DNA from: Hippopus hippopus
Taxonomy: Eukaryota > Mollusca > Bivalvia > Cardiida > Cardiidae
DNA: 64,000 bases
NCBI GenBank assembly: GCA_946811185.2
Contig: OX328099.1
Span: 22,223,859 to 22,287,858 of the forward strand
Direction of reading: 5' to 3'
Under the pieces are notes generated by a model. That model ran no database searches and was not told the origin of the DNA. It saw only the letters and a list, made by a program, of their open reading frames with translations. The translations under genes were made by a program, and so were the position numbers. This document shows positions 1 through 9,979 of this stretch, in pieces (position 1 is the first letter of the stretch; each line of letters opens with the position of its first letter).

Positions 1-70
1 ACGCACACTCGACGGACACAAGACCCCAAGACCCTGACATAACCTGGCTTACCTTCGGTCAGTTGAGCCA
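1..70 (+). repeat. 3' end of a dispersed repeat with terminal hairpin
   Basis: The window opens inside the tail of a repeat: a GACGGACACA-type run, then a hairpin around TGGCTTACC..GGTCAGTTGAGCCA and a short A-rich end. The same layout ends the copies at 35,894-36,512 and 54,316-57,522, which is why I group them. The 5' part lies outside the window. Confidence 0.6.
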
Positions 71-244
71 AACACATGAAATCATTATTCTTAAAATAAT
101 ATGCCATAACCAATCTTTGGACTTGTCTGAACATATCTGATTTGATTAAAGTGAAACTTATTAAATGAGGAAAACAATTTTTCAAAAAGACTTCTAGTCA
201 AGAGAAATCTTGTATACATCTGAGTTTGCTATATTAGCTAAGAC

Positions 245-545
245 CAAAAGCCCAGTCGGTAATTGAAGGAGCGTGTAATTCAGGGGTCGTAAGTTCGATT
301 TCCAGCTCGTTTGCACCTTTTTCGGGGATTGACGACAGTCACTGCGTCAGGATAAATTCTCATCTCACAGCTACATATTGTTTCGATTATGTGTATGGGG
401 GAAAGCAGCCAGTTACTTTAATAGAGTGTTTATGAAGTACTGGTGAAAGAAATTCCAGAAAAGCATAGATCGGTAAAGCGCACTGGCCGCCGTGGTATGA
501 CGGAAATAATATTGAAGATGGCGCTAAACATAAAAAACAAGAAAG
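245..545 (+). repeat. tRNA-derived SINE
   Basis: A tRNA-like head carries a B-box-like AGTTCGATTTCC at about 292-303. A body follows and then a tail containing CGGTAAAGCGCACTGG and a CGCCGTGGTATGACGG segment, ending in an A-rich stretch. This organisation is typical of SINEs in bivalve genomes. It has no cloverleaf that would make it a working tRNA. Confidence 0.6.
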
Positions 546-574
546 AAGTTTTTCAGATGATATATGCCTTGTGA

Positions 575-790
575 TACAGACTCTGTCACCAGCTGTAACA
601 TCTATCATAGGACCTGGCCATGTGTGGCAGAGTTCGATCCCCACCCAAGGCATTTGTTGTTAGAGCGTCTTTGGGCAGGACACTTAAGAGCCCAAGACTT
701 GTACTGGTTAAGCCCGCAAAACGCTTGAATAAGTATTTACTTTCGGCGTGATATCCCTGGAGTATTGTTGAATTCGGCGTCAATCACCAT
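575..790 (+). repeat. second SINE-like fragment
   Basis: A B-box-like GAGTTCGATCCCCACC lies near 631-646 and is followed by a CTTTGGGCAGGACACTT segment, a conserved SINE body motif in many invertebrates. It lies directly downstream of the first SINE, so the pair may be a dimer or a double insertion. The boundaries are approximate. Confidence 0.45.
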
Positions 791-984
791 TCAGTTGATA
801 ACTTCTATCAATTTCATCTGACATGCAGAGACCAAAATACAACCGTAATGCAGTTCAATTGTGATCAAAGTAAACTTATTTAGCTTTAAGCCTTGTCCTG
901 TCGACTTTAAATTGTCAACCATCAAAGAATTAGATTTCGTTCACCTTATTTTCATTGTATGGGTATTACTATGATCGAAACTAC

Positions 985-1075
985 TGATAAAGCAGCAGAG
1001 AGTGTAGAGCAAGATCAGATTGCACATATGTGCAGGCTAATCTTGCTTTACACTCTCCGCAAAAGACATTTAAGG
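985..1075. repeat. palindromic MITE fragment
   Basis: An imperfect palindrome: GTGTAGAGCAAGATCAGATT, a CACATATGTG centre, then a complementary arm ending CTTTACACTC. Related GATCAAGATCAGACTG palindromes occur near 24,870, 25,235, 49,020 and 53,540. Confidence 0.45.
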
Positions 1076-1222
1076 TTGCGAACGACAGGGTAAGAGTTAA
1101 GAAATATTATTAATGAATTGTAACCGATCGAGTTTTAAAAATTATAATTAATAGAATAGTTGTGTGCTTACTAAAGTGTTTGATTAGAAATAGAGAATAG
1201 ATCTATGCTTGTATAAAACGCA

Positions 1223-1498
1223 CATAATTGGCCTGCAACACGCGAAAAGGGGCATTCGGACATTTGCGTAAAGTGTCGTTTCGGATCAACCTGCGCAGTC
1301 CGCGCAGGCTAATCCGAAACGACACTTTCCGTTTTTATGTAATTTTCTGTTTTGTGCATGTCTACTGTGGCACAAAATCTAATGTAGTCGTAAAGTGCCG
1401 TCTCAGATTAGCCTGCACGGACTGCGCAGGCTGATCCGAGACGACACTTTACGCAAATGTCCGAATGCCCCTTTTCGCGTGTTGTTAGGCCAATTATG
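1223..1498. mobile_element. hairpin MITE (276 bp)
   Basis: The two ends are near-perfect inverted repeats of more than 80 bp. The left arm starts CATAATTGGCC and runs through ACACGCGAAAAGGGGCATTC; the right arm mirrors it and ends GGCCAATTATG. The arms contain GCCTGCGCAG/CTGCGCAGGC blocks. There is no coding capacity; an ORF across it is only the palindrome read through. It is a non-autonomous foldback-type DNA element whose transposase family is unknown to me. Confidence 0.75.
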
Positions 1499-1539
1499 AT
1501 GTACTAGAATGGAAATTCAACTCTTCAGCAAACGACAAA

Positions 1540-1930
1540 ATTTTAGAATCATCTATACTGGAAAGCATCTCCAGACGACAAATTCAGTATCGCTTAAAGG
1601 TAACAGATGTCTTTCTAACAATAGAAAAAGGAGAAAATGGTAGTTACCAACATTTTCGTCTATTTCAATAATGTTTTCAAAAGAAATTTTGCCTTCAGAT
1701 TTTTAAAAAGCTGGACTATTTGGTAAAGGGGTGTTGCACCACAAAAGTAGAACGCTAATTTAGTCAAATGGACTTTTTTTCAGTCAGAAAATACGACTCA
1801 AAAGTTGCCACGTCAGCCCTGATTTTGCCATGAAATGAAACAGCGGACATAGCAGATCCAAATCAGACGATAAGTTCTCTGCCGTCTGATTTTAATCTAC
1901 ACTGTCTGCAAAAGCAGTCTGATCTTAATC
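1540..1930 (+). repeat. dispersed MITE-like repeat copy
   Basis: It contains an imperfect palindrome near 1,630-1,665 (GGAGAAAATGG, AGTTACCA, ACATTTTCGTC) followed by AATGTTTTCAAAAG and a TTGCCTTC segment. It ends with GTCTGATTTTAATCTACACTG/CAGTCTGATCTTAATC. Related copies are at 6,690-6,915, 18,080-18,320, 21,770-21,960, 23,490-23,700 and 24,600-24,930. Confidence 0.5.
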
Positions 1931-4509
1931 TTCTTTACCTACAAAAGAGTTAAGGTCCAAATCGGGTACACATCTAAAACAGAAAGAGTCCAAAAATGTA
2001 GTTTTTTTGACAGTCCATCAAAGTGTGTTTCCAACAGCATCAGCCAGCTCCTCCAGGAACGCGAGCGCACCAGGGATAAGTCCATGTAGTTCGTACATAA
2101 CATTTGTACACAGAGTTTTCTTGTAGCTCGCACTTACGTCCAAGTAGCGAGATCAATGTTTTGTGCATGAAACCGTTTGAAGTCCACATGGTTGTAAAGT
2201 TTCTTCCAACGGCACCCGTGGAATAGGATTTAGTTGATATTGTCCGTTGTAACATTTTATATTTCTTTAGCGCTTATTTCAAGAAGTGTATTATTTTTGC
2301 ATGTAACCAAGGTGCATACGGATATAAGGAAAAATCTGAAGTTTATAACCAAAAAATGGTCATTATGAAAGGTCAAAGGTCAGGGTCAAAGTGTTAAAGG
2401 ATAGGAAAGTCAAACGTAAATGTTAACATGCACGGTGATTACATCGTGAAATTATACTTACTGAAAGATACTGTTTATGAACGCACAATCTATCAGTTTT
2501 TATAAAAGTTGAATTGAACGGAAAACATTTTACACTGTTTATAGTATCTTCAGATGATTTCCAATATGTAACGTTGTGCTTGTATCGGATAATATTGAAC
2601 GAGATTGTTCAATACTGTAAGACTGATTCCTTTTTTAGGCAATTTCATATTCAGTTCCTATTTCAAGCACTAATGCACAGAAAAGTACATAAGCAAAATC
2701 CCTTATAGTTGAAAGCCAGAGCAATACACAGGACCTAGTGTCATAAAAGCCTCCTCTCCATCTTGTTTACCTGAAATCAATATTCCTTACCTAGCCCCCC
2801 AGATTGACATGGAAATTATTATAATTGATTTATGGAATAAAATAGTTAAACCTAAATTGAATAAGTAAATACAAATTACTTTTTTACTTTACAGAGAGAT
2901 AGTTATAGGTATTATACGAAATTGGTATCATATTCCGCAAAAATGCTAGTGTCTACATGCATGCAAAGACTATTTAGTGACACACAGATGCAAGATTAGA
3001 ATAATATTTTAACAAATAAGTTATATATATAGTATACTTCCAGGATTAGGAACAGTAAACTGGTCCGACGAAGAAGTAACCCTCCTCGCTTGGCGCACCT
3101 GTTTAGGGAGGAATTGTATAATATGTATGACATTGGCAAAACACAGGAGGCAATCATAACTTCCAACATCTTGCGACCATCCTTGGTTCATCCATGTTTC
3201 CAGTCTGTTAGATACTTGTAAAGTACAGTTTAAAAATTTGTGCTCATTTTTTAAAATTGTTGTTAATAACCACAGAATAATGAATCTTTTTACGCTTGGT
3301 TCCTATCAAATCGTAACACGAAGTAAACATTTTCTCGTTGACATGACGTGTTCCCTTTAGTGCCAGTATTCACGAATCATAGTAAAAAGCGTTCTTAAAT
3401 CAATTCTGAATTGAGAAAGCAATACAATACTTAATTTGCTGCAACATTTAGCCAATTAGATATTGAGATACTTTGAAATTTTGAAAATTCTTGAGATTTA
3501 GAATTTCGAATGGTTGGTGTTAAGGGACGCAATTAAAAACAATACTAATCCTGATATAGAATAGAAATGAATACAAGAAAAATTTCGTTTGAAAAAGCCG
3601 GAGAAAATGAGCCAAGAATCGTCAATGTTGGTAACACTACTTACCGTATGGGTTCTTTCACTGTAAGAAATGTTTTTAAAGTGACAAACAAGTCTAACAT
3701 CTAACACTTCAGACACAACAAAGAGGGAAAACACTCAGACTGATGTAGCTTGTGAAATAGAAATCAGTGCGAATGCATTTTGTGTAATGAACTTCCTTCA
3801 AAAATTGGGGAAACTCTTGCAATTACAAAAAAAAAAGAGGTAAAACATTTCAGGAATAAGTTGCACACAGGAAGCGGTAGACAAAAAGGTATGTACTTTA
3901 AAGAGGGGTATGCGTGTATCATCGGAGTTGTCAGGGTAAAAATGTTTTAACACAGTTAAGTGAGCGAGGAAAATCTTGATCTTTTGTAAAGGGAGATATT
4001 GACTTCAAACTATTGTTGATGTCCATTTATTTTCTCTGAATTGTGCCGGTTTGTATCCCAGAACAGATGACGGGACCCAAGTATTTGTAGCCGTCTTCTC
4101 TCGTTCCACCTTAGTAAATATACAAAAACTCTTGTCAATGATACCAAAATTTGCTGAAAATTAAGTTTAAATAAATAATCAGTTGAGAAAAGCCAACAGT
4201 GTTTCGGTTACAACTTCATTTGCATAGCATCTGTTTATCATATGTATAAGAATAATTAACTGTCATCATATTCAAACGATCTCCATCTAGAGGGCTTACA
4301 TCTAGATTTTTAGATTTTAGTATGTAAAAAAGGAGTCTATAGAAGACTGTAGTTTTGTTAAGATGACTACCTTTACCTCTTTGAACAAATGCACTGTTCT
4401 GATGTCCCATTTTTTCCTACAATTTTGCAGAAATTTCTTATCCTGTCAGTCACAGTGCCGCCGTTACCACGAAGTAATTTAATTAACTTGCACAGGACAA
4501 CTTTTGTAT
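1931..4509. other. no gene recognised
   Basis: AT-rich non-coding DNA. The open frames are short, lack splice context and match nothing I recognise. A simple AAGGTCAAAGGTCAGGGTC run lies at about 2,368-2,390. If the host gene continues downstream of 12,483, a further exon could lie here, but I could not identify one. Confidence 0.4.
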
Positions 4510-4510
4510 A

Positions 4511-6680
4511 GATAGGTAAAGTTAGCTACTAGTAGCCAGCTACTAGTAGCCAGCTACTTGTTCAGGTAAAGGTAGCTACTAGTAGCTAGCTACTTGAGCT
4601 GGTAAAATTGGTTATTTGTAGCCAGCTACTGGTAGCCACCTTCTAGTAAGCAGTCACTTGTAAAGGAAAATCTGGCAATTCGTACCCAGCGACCAATGTA
4701 TAGGTAATTAAAATGGAGGTTTTTATTAGTTTCCTAAAGGTACAAGTAGCTGGCGAACCAAATGTCGACGCCTTAAACGGAATGTATTTCTTTCATCCAG
4801 AATACTACATAAATGCATCAGAAAAATCAAAATCAAATAATTTCCTGTATTAAAGGGTCAAGCTACGAGATCTGTCAATAGGAATTTTTTTCACATTTGT
4901 TGTTAATTAGGAATTAAAAATGTACAAGTAGCTGACGAGATTGAGAAAGACATTTAAAAATATTTCAAAGAATCACATTCACTGTACTACGGAGGAATTG
5001 AAAATATCATTTTCAGTTCATTTTTAATTGTTAAAGGGGCCAGCTACTCGTCATGAAAATTGGGACATTTTTCACTTTCACTTAGAAAGGAATTCAAAGG
5101 TACAAGTACCTGGCGAGTCTAAGAGCTGTTTTTTGTAATTAAGTGCTTGTTTTGAATAAAGTAGACTATAAATGCGTCAGAAAATTCAAAATTGAAGCAT
5201 TTTCAGTTATTAAAGGGGCCAGCTACTTGATATGAAAACGGGACAATTTTGCACTTTTGCGAAATGATGATTTAAAATGTACAAGTAGCTGGCTAGATTT
5301 AGAGAGATTTTTCAAAATATTTCAACGAATCATATTGAGGATACTAAGGAGAAATTAAAGATATCAAAATCAATCCATTTTTATTCGTTAAAGGGGGCAG
5401 CTACTTGTCAGGAAAATGCGGATATTTTTCAATTTTACACAGTGCGAAATCAAAAGGTACAAGTAGCTGGTGAGCCTAAGAGCGAATTTTGAAATTAAAT
5501 GCTTCTTTTGAATAACAGAGACTATGAATGTATAAGAAAACTCAAAATTGAATCATTTCCGATTATTAAAGGGGCCAGCTACTTGATTTAAAAACGGGAC
5601 AACTTTGCTGTTTTCGAAGTAATGATTTTAAATGTACAAGTAGCTAGCGAGAATAAAAGAGATCTTTTAAAAATATTTCAACGAATCATATTGAGGATAT
5701 TTAGGGGAAGTTAAAGGTATCAAAGTCAATCCATTCTTATCATTTAAAGGGCCCAGCTAATCGTCAGGAAAATGCGGATATTTTTCAATTTTACTTAGAG
5801 TGAAATAAAAAGGTACAAGTAGCTGGCGAGCCTAAGAGCGAATTTTGAAATTAAATGCCTGTTTTGAATAACAGAGACTATAAATGCGTCAGAAAACTCA
5901 AAATTGAATCATTTCCGGTTATTAAAGGGGCCAGCTACTTGATATGAAAATGGGACAACTTTGCACTTGTTCGAAATCATGATTTAAAATGTACAAGTAG
6001 CTGACTAGATTTAGAGAGATATTTTAAAATATTTCAACGAATCATATTGAGGATATTTAGGGGAAATTAAAGGTATCAAAGTCAATCCATTCTTATCATT
6101 TAAAGGGCCCAGCTACTCGTCAGGAAAATGCGGATATTTTTCAATTTTACTTAGAGTGAAATCAAAAGGTGCAAGTAGCTGGCGAGCCTAAGAGCGAATT
6201 TTGAAATTAAATGCTTGTTTTGAATAACAGAGACTATAAATGCGCCAGAAAACTCAAAATTGAATCATTTCCGGTTATTAAAGGGGCCAGCTACTTGATA
6301 TGAAAATGGGACAACTTTGCACTTGTTCGAAATCATGATTTAAAATGTACAAGTAGCTGACTAGATTTCGAGAGATATTTCAAAATATTTCAACGAATCA
6401 TATTGAGGATATTTAGGGGAAATTAAAGATATCAAAATCAATCCATTCTCATTATTTTAAGGGGCCAGCTACTCGTCATGAAAATTCGGATATTTTTCAA
6501 GCTTAAGAGGGATTCTTTAAATTAAATGCTTGTTTTGAATGAAGAAGACTAGAAAGGCGGCAGAAAACTCAAAATTAAAGTATTTCCGGTTATTAAAGGG
6601 GCCAGCTACTTAATGTGCAAACGGGACATTTTAGCACTTTTGCGAAATAATTATTCAAAGTGTACAAGTAGCGGGCGACA
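4511..6680 (+). repeat. left arm: terminal GTAGCCAGCTAC repeats then ~178-bp units
   Basis: The outer 170 bp is a run of GCTACTAGTAGC and GTAGCCAGCTAC motifs. Inward, TACAAGTAGCTGG recurs at about 4,740, 4,920, 5,100, 5,278, 5,458, 5,634, 5,814, 5,992, 6,170, 6,347 and 6,662. The inverted CCAGCTACTTG lies between these sites (about 5,038, 5,218, 5,395, 5,575, 5,932, 6,288 and 6,602). Neighbouring units alternate between two variants, giving a higher-order period of about 357 bp. Confidence 0.85.
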
Positions 6681-7559
6681 TTAACTCTTTATCAAACAAC
6701 AAAAATGTAGACTTGTCCAAATTCAAAGCATTTGCTGACGACAATTTAAATGTGGCTCAAATGGTGCAAACTTTCTTTGATTAGGTAGAAAACATTGCGG
6801 GTAAAGGAGAAAAAGCTGGTTACCAGCATTTTCTCCTTTTTTCCACTATGTTTTCAAAAGGCTTCTTTCCCCGGGTCATGAAATGTCGGCATTGTGTGGT
6901 AAAGGGTTAAGAGAGATATTTCAAAAGCTTTTAGTGAATGATGGGCAATGACAAAATCGTAGACGGGAGATAATGATACTAGTAATATTTTTTTTACATT
7001 TTTTTAAACGTCTTTCATCTACCAAAATTGGCACCTCAACCGATTGCGTTTTTTGCTATTCCATCTCATACACAACTACCCTTGAAAAATCACAGTGAAA
7101 AAAGGCCCTTCCTAGTGTAGACCATGTTCCTTTACGTGGGCACGGACACAAAATAGTTCCCCATGAAATAACAATCTCGTACACTCAGTTTCCACAGGAA
7201 TCATCAAATTAAGAACAGAAACACATTTTAAGTATGTCCTTTCATTTTCTCTGATAAAACAATGCAGCAGAAGTGCTTGCTGTCAAATTTTCAAATGGGA
7301 CTACTTTTGTCTACTACAACCCGGAAGGAGTTTGCAGTGGTGTCAATCCATAAACGACAGCAGTTGGTCAAACACAGAAGGGTTCCAAATGAGGAGAAAC
7401 CATGAAGGACAACTTTCGGCGAATTCTGATTGTATCGAACAGACCTAGCTTTCAAAGTAAAAGTTTCGCAGACCTACAATTGCGTAAGCCGGTGTCAAAT
7501 TATCATTCGACCCCCATATGAAAGGTAGGCAATTTATATAAAAAAAAAATCGCTCATTG
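6681..7559. other. unique spacer of the foldback element
   Basis: This is the only part of the element not mirrored on the other side. It holds a MITE copy at 6,690-6,915, with palindromic GAGAAAAAGCTGGTTACCAG and matching TTTCTCC, then about 600 bp with no ORF or motif I recognise. No transposase remnant is visible. Confidence 0.7.
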
Positions 7560-9970
7560 GCCTGCTAGCTACTTGTACCTTTTGATTTCACTGTGAGTAA
7601 AATTTAAAAAATATTCGCATTTTCCGGACAAGTAGCTGCCCCCTTTAATGAATAAAAATGGATTGATTTTGATATCTTTTATTTCTCCTAAGTACCTTTA
7701 ATATGATTTGTTGAAATATTTTGAAAAATCTCCCTAAGTCTAGCCAGCTACTTGTACATTTTAAATTATCATTTTGCAAAATTGCAAAATTGTCCCGTTT
7801 TCATATCAAGTAGCTGCCCCTTTAAAAACTGGAAATGCTTCAATTTTTGAGTTTTCTGACGCCTTTATAGTCTACTCTATTTAAAACAAGCATTTAATTA
7901 CAAAAACCCCTCTTAGGCTCGCCAGCTACTTGTACCTTTTGATTTCACTCTAAGTAAAAATGAAAGATATCTGCATTTTCATGACGAGTAGCTGGACCCT
8001 TTAACGAATAACAATGGATTGGTTTTAATATCTTTAGATTCTCCTAAGTATCCTCAATATGATTCGTTAAATCAGTTTAAAAAATATCTCTCTAAATTCA
8101 GCCAGCTACTTGTACGTTTTTAATCATTATTTCGCAAAAGTGGAAAGGTGTCCCATTTTCAGATCAAGTAGCTGGCCCGTTTAATAACCGGAAATGTTTC
8201 AATTAAGAGTTTTCTCATGCATTTATAGTCATCTTTATTCAAAACAAGCATTCAATGTCAAAAATTGCTCTTTGGCTCGCCAGCTACTTGTACCTTTTAA
8301 TTTCACTCTAAGTAAAATTGAAAAAATCCACATTTTCATGACGAGTATCTGGCCCCTTAAATGGATAAGAATGGATTGATTTTGATATTTTTAATTTCTC
8401 CTAAGTGTCCTCAAAATGATTCGTTGAAATATTTTGAAAAATCTTTTTTAAACTCGCTAGCTACTTGTACATTTGAAATCATTACTTCGAAAAACAGCAA
8501 AGTTGTATAGTTTTCAAATCAAGTAGCTGGCCCCTTTAATAATCGGAAATGATTCAATTTTGAGTTTTCTTATACATTCATAGTCTCTGTTATTCAAAAG
8601 AAGCATTTAATTTCAAAATTCGCTCTTAGGCTCGCCAGTTACTTGTACCTTTTGATTTCACTCTATGTAAAATTGAAAAATATCTGCATTTTCCTGACGA
8701 GTAGCTGGGCCCTTTAAATGATAAGAATGTATTGATTTTGATACCTTTAACTCCCCCTAAATATCCTCAATATGATTCGTTGAAATATTTTTAAAAAATC
8801 ACTCTAAAACTAGCCAGCTACTTGTACATTTGAAATCATGATTTCGAAAAACAGCAAAGTTGTCCCGTTTTTAAATCAAGTAGCTGGCCCCTTTAATAAT
8901 CGGAAATGATTCAAAATTGAGTTTTCTTATACATTCATAGTCTCTGTTATTCAAAACAAGCATTTAATTTCAAAATTCGTTCTTAGGCTCGCCAGCTACT
9001 TGTACCTTTTGATTTCACACTAAGTATAATTGAAAAATATCCGCATTTTCCTGACAAGTAGCTGCCCCCTTTAATGAATAAAAATGGATTGATTTTGATA
9101 TCTTTAATTTCTCCTAAGTATCCTCAATATGATTCGTTAAAATATTTTGAAAAATCTCTCTAAATCTAGCCAGCTACTTGTACATTTTAAATCATCATTT
9201 CGCAAAAGTGCAAAATTGTCCCGTTTTCATATCAAGTAGCTACACCTTTAATAACTGGAAATGCTTCAATTTTGAATTTTCTGACGCATTTATAGTCTAC
9301 TTTATTCAAAACAAGCACTTAATTACAAAAACAGCTCTTAGACTCGCCAGGTACTTGTACCTTTGAATTCCTTTCTAAGTGAAAGTGAAAAATGTCCCAA
9401 TTTTCATGACGAGTAGCTGGCCCCTGTAATAATTAAAAATGTGATTCTTTGAAATATTTTGAAATGACTATCTTAATCTCGTCAGCAACTTGTACATTTT
9501 GAATCCCTAATTAAAAACAAATGTGAAAAAATTCCTATTGACAGATCTCGTAGCTTGACCCTTTAATACAGGAAATTATTTGATTTTGATTTTTCTGATG
9601 CATTTATATAGTATTCTGGATGGAAGAAAAACACTCCGTTTAAGTCGTCGACATTTGGTTCGCCAGCTACTTGTACCTTTAGGAAACTAATAAAAACCTC
9701 CATTTTAATTACCTATACATTGGTCGCTGGGTACGAATTGCCAGATTTTCCTTTACAAGTGACTGCTTACTAGAAGGTGGCTACCAGTAGCTGGCTACAA
9801 ATAACCAATTTTACCAGCTCAAGTAGCTGGCTACTAGTAGCCGGCTACTAGAAGCTAACTTTACCTGAACAAGTAGCTGGCTACTAGTAGCTGGCTACTA
9901 GAAGCTAACTTTACCTGAACAAGTAGCTGACTACTAGTAGCTGGCTACTAGTAGCTAACTTTAACTATCT
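7560..9970 (-). repeat. right arm: inverted copy of the left arm
   Basis: It reads as the reverse complement of the left arm, including the distinctive outer block with GACCAATGTATAGGTAAT and CCTTCTAGTAAGCAGTC. It is slightly longer because the outermost GTAGC/CAAGTAGCTGG block is repeated more often (9,780-9,966). The arms are similar but not identical, which points to independent mutation since duplication. Confidence 0.85.
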
Positions 9971-9979
9971 CTTTTGTAT

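Larger units (their letters stand above)
4510..9970. mobile_element. giant foldback (FB-like) transposable element
   Basis: A 5.46-kb element whose two halves are inverted copies of each other. The left end reads AGATAGGTAAAGTTAGC and the right end mirrors it as GCTAACTTTAACTATCT. It is flanked by identical 9-bp direct repeats, CTTTTGTAT, at 4,501-4,509 and 9,971-9,979. Long inverted arms made of subrepeats plus a 9-bp duplication are the hallmarks of Foldback-type elements; 9-bp duplications also characterise Mutator-like transposases. No transposase ORF is present in the arms or the central spacer, so it is non-autonomous. The superfamily assignment is inference from the target-site length and architecture. 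Confidence 0.85.

Noticed and set aside
260..310. tRNA gene suggested by a B-box-like sequence
   Set aside because: No acceptor stem or cloverleaf can be drawn, and the segment continues into a SINE body and tail.
1228..1434. A 68-codon ORF
   Set aside because: It reads through the palindromic arms of the hairpin MITE and has no protein-like composition.
4738..9670. Regularly spaced short repeats looked like a CRISPR array
   Set aside because: The spacing is ~178 bp, the motif alternates in orientation, spacers are themselves repeated, and the setting is an animal genome with a mirrored arm. It is a transposon repeat.
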